DNA from: an uncultured Collinsella sp.
GTDB lineage: Bacteria; Actinomycetota; Coriobacteriia; Coriobacteriales; Coriobacteriaceae
DNA length: 64,000 nucleotides
Direction of reading: 5' to 3'
Assembly (NCBI GenBank): GCA_900545605.1
Contig: UQZL01000003.1
Span: forward strand, 50,272 to 114,271
The position numbers and the translations under genes were made by a program. Under the pieces are notes generated by a model that did not search any database, was not told the DNA's origin, and saw only the letters and a list, made by a program, of their open reading frames with translations. Positions 15,690-24,474 of this stretch are shown piece by piece (within the stretch, counting starts at the first letter, position 1; each line of letters opens with the position of its first letter).

Positions 15690-17582
15690 ATGGAGATGGA
15701 TGACAACAAGCGTAGACGGAATATGATCCTCTACGTGCTCATCGCCTTCGTCGTCTACCTCGTGCTCTCGACCGTTCTGTTCCCCAACATCGGTCACACG
15801 CAGCAGATTACGAAGACCGATTACTCGACGTTTGTCAAAGCACTCGATAAGAAGAGTGTCGACAAGGTCGAGTACAACACGGACGATTACTCGATTTATT
15901 ACACCAAGAAGGGCGAGGACGAGAATATCGCCTATAAGACGACCGGTGTGCCGAACGATGCGGGCTTTACCGATCGCGTGCTTGAGTCTGGCGCTTCGCT
16001 GGAGTCGGTCGTTCCCGATAAAAACTCGGGTTTGATGACCTACTACCTGCTCACACTCATTCTTCCCATGGCGATTTTCTTCCTCATCGGTTGGTGGCTC
16101 AACCGCCGCATGAAGAAGGCTATGGGCGATGACGGCCCGTCGATGAACTTTGGCGGCGGCGGTTTTGGCGGCGGCGGGCTGGGTAAGTCCGGCGCGCGCG
16201 TGATCGCCTCCAAGGACGTGGGCGTGACCTTTAAGGACGTCGCTGGCCAGGAAGAGGCCAAGGAATCCCTCAAGGAGGTCGTCGATTTTCTGGAGAAGCC
16301 GCAGCGCTACGAGGAGATTGGCGCCAAGCTGCCGCGCGGTGCTCTCCTTGTTGGCCCTCCGGGTACCGGTAAGACCCTGCTTGCCAAGGCTGTTGCCGGC
16401 GAGGCCGGTGTTCCGTTCTTTAGCATTTCGGGCTCTGAGTTCGTTGAGATGTTTGTTGGTCGCGGCGCTGCTAAGGTTCGTGACCTGTTTAAGCAGGCCA
16501 AGGAAAAGGCCCCGTGCATCGTCTTTATCGACGAGATCGATACCATCGGTAAGAAGCGCGATGGCGGCGGCTTTAGCGGCAACGACGAGCGCGAGCAGAC
16601 GCTCAATCAGTTGCTGACCGAGATGGATGGCTTCGATAACCACAAGGGTATCGTTGTCCTCGCTGCCACCAACCGTCCCGACAGCCTCGATCCGGCCCTG
16701 CTACGCCCCGGTCGTTTTGACCGCCGCATCCCCGTCGAGTTGCCCGATCTGACCGGCCGTAAGAACATTCTTGAGTTGCATGCCAAGAGCGTGAAGACGC
16801 AGCCGCCGATCGATTTGACCGCGATTGCCCGCGCCACGCCTGGTGCCTCGGGCGCCGATTTGGCCAATATCATCAACGAGGGCGCCCTGCGCGCCGTTCG
16901 CGAAGGTCGCAAGCGTGCAACCCAGGACGACTTCGAGGAGTCGGTGGAGGTCGTCATTGCCGGCCAACAGCGTAAGTCCACGGTGCTTTCCGACCACGAG
17001 AAGCAGGTCGTTTCCTACCATGAGATCGGCCATGCCATTGTTGCCGCTCGCCAGAAGGGCTCTGCGCCGGTCACGAAGATCACCATCGTGCCACGCACGA
17101 GCGGTGCTCTGGGCTACACCATGCAGGTCGAGGAGGATGAGCGCTTCCTGACCACACGCCAGGAGGTCCTGGACAAGCTCGCCGTCTACTGCGGTGGCCG
17201 TGCGGCCGAGGAGCTCATCTTTGGTGAGATGACGACTGGCGCCGCCAACGATATCGAGCAGGCCACCAAGCTCGCCCGAAACATGGTGACGCGCTTTGGT
17301 ATGTCCGACGAGTTTGGCATGATGGCGCTCGGTACCGTCCAGAATGCGTACCTCAACCAGGATACGTCGCTCACCTGCGCCCCCGGTACGGCCGAGCGTG
17401 TGGACGCAATTGTCGCCAAGTTGATTGAGGATGCGCACGACCGCGCCCTGCAGATCCTCAAGGAAAACAAGTTCAAGCTCCACGAGCTGGCTCGTTATCT
17501 GTACAAGAAGGAGACGATCACGGGCGAGGAGTTCATGAATCTCCTCACGCGCGAGAACCCGCTGATGCCCAAGCAGCAGTAA
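15690..17582 (+). CDS. ftsH: ATP-dependent zinc metalloprotease FtsH
   Basis: FtsH is a membrane-bound hexameric protease that degrades damaged membrane proteins and some regulators. The protein of about 630 residues has a transmembrane helix near the N-terminus, a small outside domain, a second helix before a glycine-rich linker ([11 protein letters not shown]), an AAA domain with [14 protein letters not shown] and the [19 protein letters not shown] region, and the protease domain with the zinc motif HEIGH (most relatives have HEAGH). In-frame ATGs exist at 15675, 15690 and 15696; 15690 is preferred for the GGAG nine bases ahead. A perfect terminator follows. Confidence 0.96.
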   Translation: MEMDDNKRRRNMILYVLIAFVVYLVLSTVLFPNIGHTQQITKTDYSTFVKALDKKSVDKVEYNTDDYSIYYTKKGEDENIAYKTTGVPNDAGFTDRVLESGASLESVVPDKNSGLMTYYLLTLILPMAIFFLIGWWLNRRMKKAMGDDGPSMNFGGGGFGGGGLGKSGARVIASKDVGVTFKDVAGQEEAKESLKEVVDFLEKPQRYEEIGAKLPRGALLVGPPGTGKTLLAKAVAGEAGVPFFSISGSEFVEMFVGRGAAKVRDLFKQAKEKAPCIVFIDEIDTIGKKRDGGGFSGNDEREQTLNQLLTEMDGFDNHKGIVVLAATNRPDSLDPALLRPGRFDRRIPVELPDLTGRKNILELHAKSVKTQPPIDLTAIARATPGASGADLANIINEGALRAVREGRKRATQDDFEESVEVVIAGQQRKSTVLSDHEKQVVSYHEIGHAIVAARQKGSAPVTKITIVPRTSGALGYTMQVEEDERFLTTRQEVLDKLAVYCGGRAAEELIFGEMTTGAANDIEQATKLARNMVTRFGMSDEFGMMALGTVQNAYLNQDTSLTCAPGTAERVDAIVAKLIEDAHDRALQILKENKFKLHELARYLYKKETITGEEFMNLLTRENPLMPKQQ

Positions 17583-17608
17583 CGCCGCGGCCGAGCCAGT
17601 AAACGCCG

Positions 17609-17647
17609 ACGCCCCATTTGAGCAGCTTTCTCAAATGGGGCGTTTTG
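17609..17647 (+). terminator. Intrinsic terminator after ftsH
   Basis: A perfect 14-base stem (arm ACGCCCCATTTGAG at 17609-17622 with 17630-17643) with a seven-base loop is followed by TTTTGCTT. The next gene starts 17 bases later, so some read-through is possible. Confidence 0.85.
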
Positions 17648-17663
17648 CTTGAGAGGGATGGAA

Positions 17664-18119
17664 ATGAAGATCGTGGTGAGCGCCTGCTTGATGGGCGAGA
17701 GCTGCAAGTATAACGGGCTCGATAACTACCACCGCGCGTTGGTCGAGGCTTGCGAGCGCACGGGGACCGAGGTCCTCCTCGTGTGCCCCGAGGTCTTTGG
17801 CGGCCTGCTCACGCCGCGCAAGCCGTCCGAGATTGTGAACGGCGAGGTTCGTACCTGCGAGGGCATCTCGGTTGATCGTGAATTTCGCCTGGGTGCCCAA
17901 CGTGCGCTCGATATGTGCGAGCAGGCAGGCGGACCGGAAGAGATAGTCGCGTGCATCCTTCAGGACCGCAGCCCCTCGTGCGGTGCGGGTCACATCTACG
18001 ACGGCACCTTTAGCAGTACGCTCACCGCGGGCAACGGTGTTTTCGTCGACCTGCTCCTGCGCCACGGCTACCGTGTGATCCCGGCAAGCGAGTTCGACCC
18101 CAGCATGCTGGAGCAATAA
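17664..18119 (+). CDS. DUF523 family protein
   Basis: The 151-residue protein has the marks of the DUF523/YbbK family: the N-terminal VSACLMGESCKYNG with two cysteines, CPEVFGGLLTPRKP, and ILQDRSPSCG in the C-terminal half. The conserved cysteines suggest metal or iron-sulfur binding, but no biochemical role is established for the family. The start at 17664 is preferred over 17658 because GAGGGA lies five bases before it. It ends at a bidirectional terminator shared with the minus-strand dehydrogenase gene. Confidence 0.88.
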   Translation: MKIVVSACLMGESCKYNGLDNYHRALVEACERTGTEVLLVCPEVFGGLLTPRKPSEIVNGEVRTCEGISVDREFRLGAQRALDMCEQAGGPEEIVACILQDRSPSCGAGHIYDGTFSSTLTAGNGVFVDLLLRHGYRVIPASEFDPSMLEQ

Positions 18120-18158
18120 AAAACCACCACAAGGGCACTGCTCCCTTGTGGTGGTTTT
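18120..18158. terminator. Bidirectional terminator
   Basis: AAAACCACCACAAGGG (18120-18135) pairs perfectly with CCCTTGTGGTGGTTTT (18143-18158). A-run and T-run flanks allow function in both directions between the convergent DUF523 and dehydrogenase genes. A very similar hairpin occurs at 25780-25820. Confidence 0.85.
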
Positions 18159-18167
18159 GGCCTGGGT

Positions 18168-19250
18168 CTAGAGCGTGTGGCCGTAGGCGTTGGCGGTCTT
18201 GATGGCGGCGGCGAATTTTTCGTCGGTGAAGGGCTCCGGGTTGCCTTGCTTCCACTCGTTGGTGGCGTGCGCGTGCTCGCACAGGGCAGGGATATCGGTC
18301 TCGGAAAGCCCGACCTGCTCAAGCGTTACGGGCAGCCCCATCTGCTTGTTGAAGTCAGCATAGCGCTTAAGGTTCTCGGTGTCGCCCGTGTAGGCGAACA
18401 ACACCAGCACGCCCAGGCTTACGACTTCGCCGTGCAGGTAGGTGCCCTCACGCGGAATGCTGCAGGTGGCGTTGTAGAACGCGTGCGCCACGCTCGAGTT
18501 GTAGTAGTAATCGTTCTGGTTGGTCAGGTTCGAGACATAGCCCGTGTTGACCACGATGTCGAGCGCGATCTGCTTGACGGCCTCGCTCGACAGATTCTGA
18601 CGAACGTCCTCAAGACCCTGAACACCATAGGTAAACAGCGGCTCGGAACAGGTGTGGGCAAGAGCCAGGCCAAGGCCGGCGGTGTGCTCCAGGTCGCCGG
18701 CGCTCGTGGCGTACTCGACTTCGGGCTGCTTGGACAGGGCGTCGCCCACGCCGGCCCAGAAGTACTCCGCCGGAGCCTCGGCGATGATCTTGGGATTGAT
18801 GAAGATGTGCGCCGGTCGGTTGGGGTACGAATAGCCCTCGAGCGATCCATCGTCGTTGTAGACGACGGCAATGGCGGTCGCGGCGGAACAGTTAGAGCAA
18901 ATCGTCGGCACCGTAAAGACAATCTTCTTGAGCTCGATTGCCGCTGTCTTGACGGTGTCGAGTGCCTTGCCGCCGCCACAGGCGATAAGCACGTCTGCCT
19001 GCTGGCAAGCGGGGGAGTTCACGACCTTGGCGATATTGGCGCGCGTACTGTTGGTGCCGTAGACGCGCGTCTCCAGAATCTCGACGTCGGTACCTTCAAG
19101 CGCCGCCTCGATGCCCGGCAGCGCCGCAGCTAGGGCTCGCTTGCCACCAATGATGGCGACTTTCTTCGCGCCGTACTCCGCCAGTGCGGCGGGCAGCTCG
19201 GTAAAGCAATCCTCGCCGACGGTGTAGTCGCTCATTCCGATTGTGCGCAT
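18168..19250 (-). CDS. Iron-containing alcohol dehydrogenase, glycerol dehydrogenase-like
   Basis: The 360-residue protein belongs to the metal-dependent (type III) alcohol dehydrogenase superfamily, closest to the GldA group, which oxidises glycerol to dihydroxyacetone with NAD. Visible motifs are the NAD-binding CGGGKALDTVK near residue 90, FTVPTICSNCSAATA, and the metal ligands in GVGDALSK, SSVAHAFYN and YLHGEVVSLG. Substrate assignment within the family is uncertain. The ATG at 19250 has AGAAGG five bases upstream. It is a single-gene unit, divergent from the ileS leader. Confidence 0.82.
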   Translation of the reverse strand: MRTIGMSDYTVGEDCFTELPAALAEYGAKKVAIIGGKRALAAALPGIEAALEGTDVEILETRVYGTNSTRANIAKVVNSPACQQADVLIACGGGKALDTVKTAAIELKKIVFTVPTICSNCSAATAIAVVYNDDGSLEGYSYPNRPAHIFINPKIIAEAPAEYFWAGVGDALSKQPEVEYATSAGDLEHTAGLGLALAHTCSEPLFTYGVQGLEDVRQNLSSEAVKQIALDIVVNTGYVSNLTNQNDYYYNSSVAHAFYNATCSIPREGTYLHGEVVSLGVLVLFAYTGDTENLKRYADFNKQMGLPVTLEQVGLSETDIPALCEHAHATNEWKQGNPEPFTDEKFAAAIKTANAYGHTL

Positions 19251-19371
19251 GGCAGCCTTCTTTCGTTAGTTAAAGTGCTTTCAGGTATTTTGCTCCTAGA
19301 GAAGGCTAACGACCACGAGAAATTTCTTACGTATGAAACCAGTGTTGAGGGTTTTTCGCCGGCGCGGAACG

Positions 19372-19380
19372 TGCTAGCAT
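19372..19380 (+). promoter_or_regulatory. Extended -10 promoter of the ileS leader
   Basis: TGCTAGCAT fits an extended -10 element and lies just before the first structured part of the T-box leader. Confidence 0.5.
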
Positions 19381-19387
19381 ACTCCGC

Positions 19388-19695
19388 ATAAGCGTTGATG
19401 GGGACGAGTAGTCGGCCGTCCGCATGCCACAGAGAGCGGGGAGCGCTGAGAACCCGTGCATGCGACCGATGAAAATCACCCCGGAGCTGCGGTCCCAACG
19501 GACGTGCCGCGCAGGCACGTCTTAGTAGATATCGCCGAGATGGTCGTCGATACAGGCCAGCCGAGTAACGGATGCGAGCGCGCGAATACGCGGGCGAGGG
19601 CATCTAAGCTGGGTGGTTAAACGAAGAGCTTTTGCGGGCATACAGCCCGTTTTTGTGGCGCTTCGTCCCAGCTTGTAGGGACGGGCGCTTTTTTG
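19388..19695 (+). promoter_or_regulatory. Isoleucine T-box leader with terminator
   Basis: The leader before ileS shows the parts of a T-box riboswitch, which senses uncharged tRNA. These are an AGAGAGCGGGGAGC segment early in Stem I; an ATC (Ile) specifier codon candidate at 19475-19477 in GATGAAAATCACC; and a TGGT at 19614-19617 that can pair with the tRNA acceptor end (ACCA). AAGCTGGG (19606-19613) can pair with CCCAGCTT (19667-19674) as an antiterminator. The competing hairpin CGTCCC/GGGACG (19664-19683) is followed by a six-T run at 19689-19694, a proper terminator. The sequence therefore supports transcriptional control: uncharged tRNA-Ile would favour read-through into ileS. Confidence 0.85.
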
Positions 19696-19737
19696 GTGCC
19701 CAACGGGCGTGCGCGCCCACGACATGAAAGGGGTACC

Positions 19738-22539
19738 GTGGCAAACGAGTACAAGCAGACGATGAATCTGCCCAAAACCGGTTTTCCCATGCGTGCCGGT
19801 CTTTCCAAGTCCGAGCCCAAGCGACTCAAGGACTGGCAGGACAACAAGGTCTACGAGCAGGTTCTGAAGAAGAACGAGGGTCACAAGAAGTTCGTGCTGC
19901 ACGACGGCCCTCCGTACGCCAACGGCCCGATCCACATCGGCCACGCCATGAACAAGATCTCCAAGGACATGATCAACCGCTACTGGATGATGCAGGGCTA
20001 TGAGGTTCCCTATGTTCCCGGTTGGGACTGCCATGGCCAGCCGATCGAGCATAAGGTCGAGGAGAAGCTCGGCACCGAGAAGTTCAACCAGACCTCCACG
20101 GCTAAGATCCGTGAGCTTTGCAATAAGTTCGCTGTCGAGAACATCGAGCTGCAGAAGGCCGGCTTCCGTCGCCTGGGCGTGCTCGGCGATTGGGACAACC
20201 CCTATCTGACGCTCTATCACCAGCATGACGCCGCCGACATCGAGGTTTTCAAGGCCATGTTCGACAAGGGCATGATCTATCGCGGTCACAAGCCCGTCCA
20301 CTGGTGCAAGCACTGCCATACCGCACTTGCTGAGGCCGAGATTGAGTACTCCGACGAGACGAGCCCGTCCATCTTCGTGCGCTTTGAGATGACCTCCAAG
20401 CCCGTCGGCCTCGAGAACTTCGACGGCCCGGTTGACTTTATCATCTGGACGACCACGCCGTGGACCATCCCCTCCGACCAGGCAGTTTCTCTCAAGCCCG
20501 GTGCCGCCTACGTCGCCGTTGAGCACGACGACCGCGCCGAGGTCATGCTCGAGGACCTGGCTCCCAAGTGCTGCGAGGAGTTTGGCTGGGAGTACACCCC
20601 GGTTGTGGTCGACGGCAAGCCCTATGTGGTTCCCGCCGAGACCTTCCATCACATTCACTATAAGCAGCCGATCTTTGACGGTGTTGAGGGCGTGGCACTG
20701 TTGGCCGATTACGTCGGTGTCGATGACGGTACCGGTATCGTCCACAACTCGCCCGGTCACGGCGTCGACGACTACTTCGCCTGCCTCAAGGAGGGCATCA
20801 CCGACATTTGCATGCCGGTCGATGACGACGGCAAGTTCTACACCGGCGAGGAGTTTGGCACCGGCGGCCCCTTCAGCGGCATGGATACCGACGAGGCCAA
20901 CCCGCACATCATCGAGTTCCTGCGCGAGCGCGGCACCCTGGTCCTCGAGAAGAAGATCACGCACAGCTATCCGCACTGCTGGCGCTGCAAGCACCCGGTG
21001 CTCTTCCGTGCTACCGACCAGTGGTTTGTCTCGATGGACAAGACCGGCTTGCGCGAGCAGGCTGGCAAAGAGGTCCGCGAGAACGTCAAGTGGTATCCGG
21101 CCCATGCCGCCAACCGCATTGGCGCCATGGTCGAGCAGCGTCCCGACTGGTGCATCAGCCGCCAGCGCAACTGGGGCGTGCCTATCCCCAGCTACACTTG
21201 CGCCGACTGCGGCGAGAAGGTCATGAACGATGCTACGCTCGACGCCGTCATCAAGCTCTTCCATGAGAAGGGCTCCGACGCCTGGTTCACCGACGCTCCC
21301 GAGAGCTACCTGGGTGAGGCCTGCGTCTGCCCCAAGTGTGGCGGCCATCACCTCAAGGCCGATAAGGACATCCTCGACGTGTGGTGGGATTCCGGCGTGT
21401 CCTGGAAGGCCGTCTGCGAGTATCGCCCCGAGCTTGAGTACCCGGCTGACGTGTATCTCGAGGGCTCCGACCAGCATCGCGGTTGGTTCCAGAGCTCGCT
21501 GCTCACTTCGGTGGGCGCCAACGGCCATGCTCCCTACAAGGCGGTCGTCTCGCAGGGCTTCACGCTCGACGGCCAGGGCCGCAAGATGTCCAAGTCGCTC
21601 GGCAACGTCATCGACCCCAATAAGGTCTGTGACGAGATGGGCGCCGACATCATCCGCCTGTGGGTTGCTTCCGTTGACACCAGCTCCGACGTGTCCATCG
21701 ACCACGAGATTCTTGCCCGTACGTCCGATGCCTACCGTCGTTTCCGCAACACGCTGCGCTTCCTGCTTTCCGAGCTCGAGGGCCAGTTTGAGCCTGAGAC
21801 CGACGGTGTCGCCTTTGCCGACCTGCTGCCGCTCGACAAGCTCATGGTTGCCCGTCTGACCCAGGTTCAGGCCGAGGTCGACGACGCTTACTCTTGCTAC
21901 GAGTTCCCGCGCGCTTACCGTGCGCTTTATGACTTCGTGGTTACCGAGCTTTCCAACGTGTACCTCGACGCCCTGAAGGACCGCCTGTACTGCGACAAGC
22001 CTGGCTCGCTCGAGCGCCGCAGCGCCCAGACCGTGCTGGCCGAGCTCTTCTCGATGCTCATGCGCGATCTGCAGCCGATTTTGTCCTACACCGTCGACGA
22101 GGCCATGGCCTACGCGCCTGCCGGCTGCGTCGACCACCAGAAGTACGCCGCGCTGCTCGATTGGTATAAGTCGCCTATCACGGTCGACGAGGCCAATGAG
22201 TTCGAGGGCGTGCTCGAGGCTTCACTCGAGCTCCGTAGCGCCGTGACCAAGGCCCTTGAGGATGCCCGCTCCGTCGGCACCTTCACTAAGAGCCAGCAGG
22301 TCCGCGTCAAGGCGGTCGTTCCCGCCGAGATGTACGCGCTGCTGACCGGCGACAAGGCGGTCGACCTGGCCGAGTTCTACATCGTTTCCGATGTTGAGCT
22401 GACCCAGGGCGAGGAGCTCTCCGTTGCCATCGAGGCTGCCGAGGGCGAGTGCTGCGACCGTTGCTGGAATTACCGCACCACCGTCGGCGAGTACAACGGT
22501 CACGCACATATCTGCAAGCGCTGCGCTGACGCTTTGTAG
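19738..22539 (+). CDS. ileS: Isoleucyl-tRNA synthetase
   Basis: IleRS attaches isoleucine to tRNA-Ile and edits valine. The 933-residue class I enzyme has the HIGH motif in GPIHIGHAMNK (about residue 64), a large CP1 editing domain (residues about 200-400, containing WTTTPWTIPSDQAV), the KMSKS motif in GRKMSKSLGN (about residue 617), and a C-terminal zinc knuckle CDRCWNYR plus CKRC. Translation starts at GTG 19738 after AAAGGGG; an open frame from 19693 lies inside the leader. Expression is probably set by the T-box leader just upstream. Confidence 0.97.
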   Translation: MANEYKQTMNLPKTGFPMRAGLSKSEPKRLKDWQDNKVYEQVLKKNEGHKKFVLHDGPPYANGPIHIGHAMNKISKDMINRYWMMQGYEVPYVPGWDCHGQPIEHKVEEKLGTEKFNQTSTAKIRELCNKFAVENIELQKAGFRRLGVLGDWDNPYLTLYHQHDAADIEVFKAMFDKGMIYRGHKPVHWCKHCHTALAEAEIEYSDETSPSIFVRFEMTSKPVGLENFDGPVDFIIWTTTPWTIPSDQAVSLKPGAAYVAVEHDDRAEVMLEDLAPKCCEEFGWEYTPVVVDGKPYVVPAETFHHIHYKQPIFDGVEGVALLADYVGVDDGTGIVHNSPGHGVDDYFACLKEGITDICMPVDDDGKFYTGEEFGTGGPFSGMDTDEANPHIIEFLRERGTLVLEKKITHSYPHCWRCKHPVLFRATDQWFVSMDKTGLREQAGKEVRENVKWYPAHAANRIGAMVEQRPDWCISRQRNWGVPIPSYTCADCGEKVMNDATLDAVIKLFHEKGSDAWFTDAPESYLGEACVCPKCGGHHLKADKDILDVWWDSGVSWKAVCEYRPELEYPADVYLEGSDQHRGWFQSSLLTSVGANGHAPYKAVVSQGFTLDGQGRKMSKSLGNVIDPNKVCDEMGADIIRLWVASVDTSSDVSIDHEILARTSDAYRRFRNTLRFLLSELEGQFEPETDGVAFADLLPLDKLMVARLTQVQAEVDDAYSCYEFPRAYRALYDFVVTELSNVYLDALKDRLYCDKPGSLERRSAQTVLAELFSMLMRDLQPILSYTVDEAMAYAPAGCVDHQKYAALLDWYKSPITVDEANEFEGVLEASLELRSAVTKALEDARSVGTFTKSQQVRVKAVVPAEMYALLTGDKAVDLAEFYIVSDVELTQGEELSVAIEAAEGECCDRCWNYRTTVGEYNGHAHICKRCADAL

Positions 22540-22566
22540 TTACGCGGTTTTACCAAACCGCGTAAC
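22539..22566 (+). terminator. Hairpin at the end of ileS
   Basis: GTTACGCGGTTT and AAACCGCGTAAC form a perfect 12-base stem with a TACC loop, beginning at the last base of the ileS stop codon. No T-run follows, so it may protect the 3' end or act with the larger structure just downstream. Confidence 0.5.
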
Positions 22567-22579
22567 CGGTTGACGCTGC

Positions 22580-22680
22580 AAACCCGCCAGAGCGGCAATC
22601 TGCCTTTCAGCTTCGGCGGCATGATCAAAAGATCTATGCCGCCTTGCTTCAAGGCACTTTGCTCCCTCTGGCGGGTTTTC
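22580..22680 (+). terminator. Long interrupted hairpin between ileS and lspA
   Basis: AAACCCGCCAGAG (22580-22592) pairs with CTCTGGCGGGTTT (22666-22678). Inside it TGCCTT pairs with AAGGCA, AGC with GCT and GGCGGCAT with ATGCCGCC, closing on GATC-AAAA-GATC. The result is one rod of about 100 nt with symmetric internal loops, ending in GGGTTTTC. It could be an elaborate terminator or a small structured RNA. Confidence 0.6.
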
Positions 22681-22779
22681 GCTGTCGGTAACGAATCATC
22701 GGTTATTTCGTTGCTGGTCAATATAAGATATTGCTTTGCGTTAAACGTTATTCGATGTTCTTGAGGGTAGGGGATTGAT

Positions 22780-23379
22780 TTGGGTCGTGCTGGGGATATG
22801 ACGCCGCCTTTGCGTTGGCGGTTGGGTGTTGCTGGTGGGGTGGCGCTCGTTGTGCTGCTTGTTGACCAGTTGACCAAGCTTGCGGTTCGTGCCGTGGGCG
22901 ATGCACTGCATGTGACCGTCATCCCCGGCGTGATCGACTTCCTGTTTGTCCGCAATATCGGCGCTGCCTTTAGCATGGGCGAGGGGCATGGCATCGCGTT
23001 TGCCGTGCTGGCGCTGGCGGTCATTGTCGCTATTGCCGCGTACCTCATTCGTGCACCCCAGCTCGCCCATCTTGAGGTTGTGGGCATGGCGATGGTTGCG
23101 GGCGGTGCTATCGGCAACGCTATCGATCGTTTGGCCTTTGGCTTCGTGACCGATTTTATTGCCACCACCTTCATCGACTTCCCCGTCTTCAATGTGGCCG
23201 ATATCGGCATTACCTTGGGCGTCGTGCTCGCCCTCTTCGGATACATGTTCTTGAGCCCCGCGGCCCGCGAGGTTGATGCGACTGCCGAGCTCAATGCCCG
23301 TGATGAGGCCCGCGCTAAGCGCAAGGCCAAGCAGCGTGGGGAGCGTGCCCGCAAGATTCGCGAAAGGAATGAGCGTTAA
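22780..23379 (+). CDS. lspA: Lipoprotein signal peptidase (SPase II)
   Basis: LspA cuts signal peptides from lipidated prolipoproteins in the membrane. The 199-residue protein has four hydrophobic segments and the conserved aspartyl-protease pieces: DQLTKLAV near residue 29, NIGAAFS, GNAIDRL and FPVFNVAD, which carry the two catalytic aspartates. The C-terminal 40 residues are an Arg/Lys/Glu-rich tail longer than in most relatives. A TTG at 22780 with AGGGG six bases ahead is the likely start; the ATG at 22798 has its only purine-rich site too close. The next gene's ATG overlaps its stop (TAATG). Lipoproteins are encoded later in this window. Confidence 0.93.
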   Translation: MGRAGDMTPPLRWRLGVAGGVALVVLLVDQLTKLAVRAVGDALHVTVIPGVIDFLFVRNIGAAFSMGEGHGIAFAVLALAVIVAIAAYLIRAPQLAHLEVVGMAMVAGGAIGNAIDRLAFGFVTDFIATTFIDFPVFNVADIGITLGVVLALFGYMFLSPAAREVDATAELNARDEARAKRKAKQRGERARKIRERNER

Positions 23380-24392
23380 TGGCCGACATCCATATTCTTG
23401 TTGCCGACGATTCCGCTGGTCAGCGTCTTGACGCCTATTTGGGCGCCAACGATGGCTGTCCCACGCGCTCTGCCTGCGCGCATCTGATCGAGGGAGGCGC
23501 CGTTGCCGTCAACGGTGAGACTTGTCTCTCTAAAAAGTGCGCCGTACGCGCCGGCGATCGCATCTCGGTCGACTTGCCCGAGCCGCACGACCCGACCGAC
23601 GTGATTCCCGAGGCCATTCCCCTCGATATCCGCTACGAGGACGACTACCTTATCGTGCTCTCCAAGCAGCGGGGCCTGGTGTGCCATCCCGCCCATGGCC
23701 ACGAGAGCGGCACCCTTGCGAACGCTCTGGTCTACCACTGCGGCATCGACCATCTTGGTACCGTACAGGGTGAGGACCGCCCCGGGATCGTGCATCGTTT
23801 GGATCGCGATACCTCGGGCCTCATGCTTGCGGCAAAAGACGACGACACGCAGCGCGCACTCCAAAATCTCATTCGCACGCGCACGCTCGATCGTCGCTAT
23901 ATCACGCTCGTTCACGGACATATCGCTATGGATGAGGGCACCATTAACACCGGCATTGCCCGTTCTACGCGTGACCGTGTCAAGATGGCGGTTTCGGACG
24001 ATCCTTTCGCGCGCCAGGCCATTACGACCTTTAAGGTCCTCGAGCGCTTCGATTCCACGCGTTTTGACGACGGCTATACGCTCGTCGAGTGCCACCTGTT
24101 TACGGGCCGCACGCACCAGATTCGCGTGCATATGCGTCATATCAACCACGCCTGCGTGGGCGATCCACTCTACGGCAAGTGCGATGCGCGCGCCGACCAG
24201 GGCCTGACCAGGCAGTTCCTTCATTCCTGGCGCGTGGCGTTCGACCATCCCGTGACGGGGGAGCGCATTGAGTGCCGCGACGAGTTGCCGTGGGATCTCG
24301 CTGCGGTTCTCGACGATCTGGCTCCGCGCTCGCTCGGTCGCACGGCCGTTGGAGATGAAATCGTTCCGCAGCTCGGTCTTCTCGAAGCCTAG
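23379..24392 (+). CDS. RluD/RluC-family pseudouridine synthase
   Basis: This enzyme isomerises specific uridines in 23S rRNA. The 337-residue protein has an N-terminal S4-like RNA-binding domain (residues 1-75, with RLDAYLGAN and the GAVAVNGE turn) and the catalytic domain with GIVHRLDRDTSGLMLAAK, in which the aspartate of R-L-D is the nucleophile, and the FTGRTHQIRVHM motif. Pairing with lspA is common in bacteria. The exact target uridines cannot be read from the sequence. It is translationally coupled to lspA through a one-base overlap. Confidence 0.92.
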   Translation: MADIHILVADDSAGQRLDAYLGANDGCPTRSACAHLIEGGAVAVNGETCLSKKCAVRAGDRISVDLPEPHDPTDVIPEAIPLDIRYEDDYLIVLSKQRGLVCHPAHGHESGTLANALVYHCGIDHLGTVQGEDRPGIVHRLDRDTSGLMLAAKDDDTQRALQNLIRTRTLDRRYITLVHGHIAMDEGTINTGIARSTRDRVKMAVSDDPFARQAITTFKVLERFDSTRFDDGYTLVECHLFTGRTHQIRVHMRHINHACVGDPLYGKCDARADQGLTRQFLHSWRVAFDHPVTGERIECRDELPWDLAAVLDDLAPRSLGRTAVGDEIVPQLGLLEA

Positions 24393-24410
24393 CCAGTATT
24401 AGGTGGTTTC

Positions 24411-24437
24411 TTGAACTCGGTAAGCCTGCGGTAAGAT
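24411..24437 (+). promoter_or_regulatory. Candidate promoter for the glycosyltransferase gene
   Basis: TTGAAC (24411-24416) and TAAGAT (24432-24437) are separated by 15 bases, slightly short for a standard promoter, 37 bases before the start codon. Confidence 0.4.
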
Positions 24438-24474
24438 ATACGATTGTTTACGTTACGCGTTGCTGGGAGCCTGC

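Noticed and set aside
15366..16643. A 425-codon minus-strand frame spanning ftsH and part of cobO
   Set aside because: It is antisense to ftsH, and its end reads cobO in the wrong frame, so it does not rescue the stopped cobO gene.
19522..22137. An 871-codon open frame on the minus strand
   Set aside because: It is fully antisense to ileS, has no ribosome binding site and reads as low-complexity Val/Gly/Leu/Asp sequence, typical of the opposite strand of GC-rich genes.
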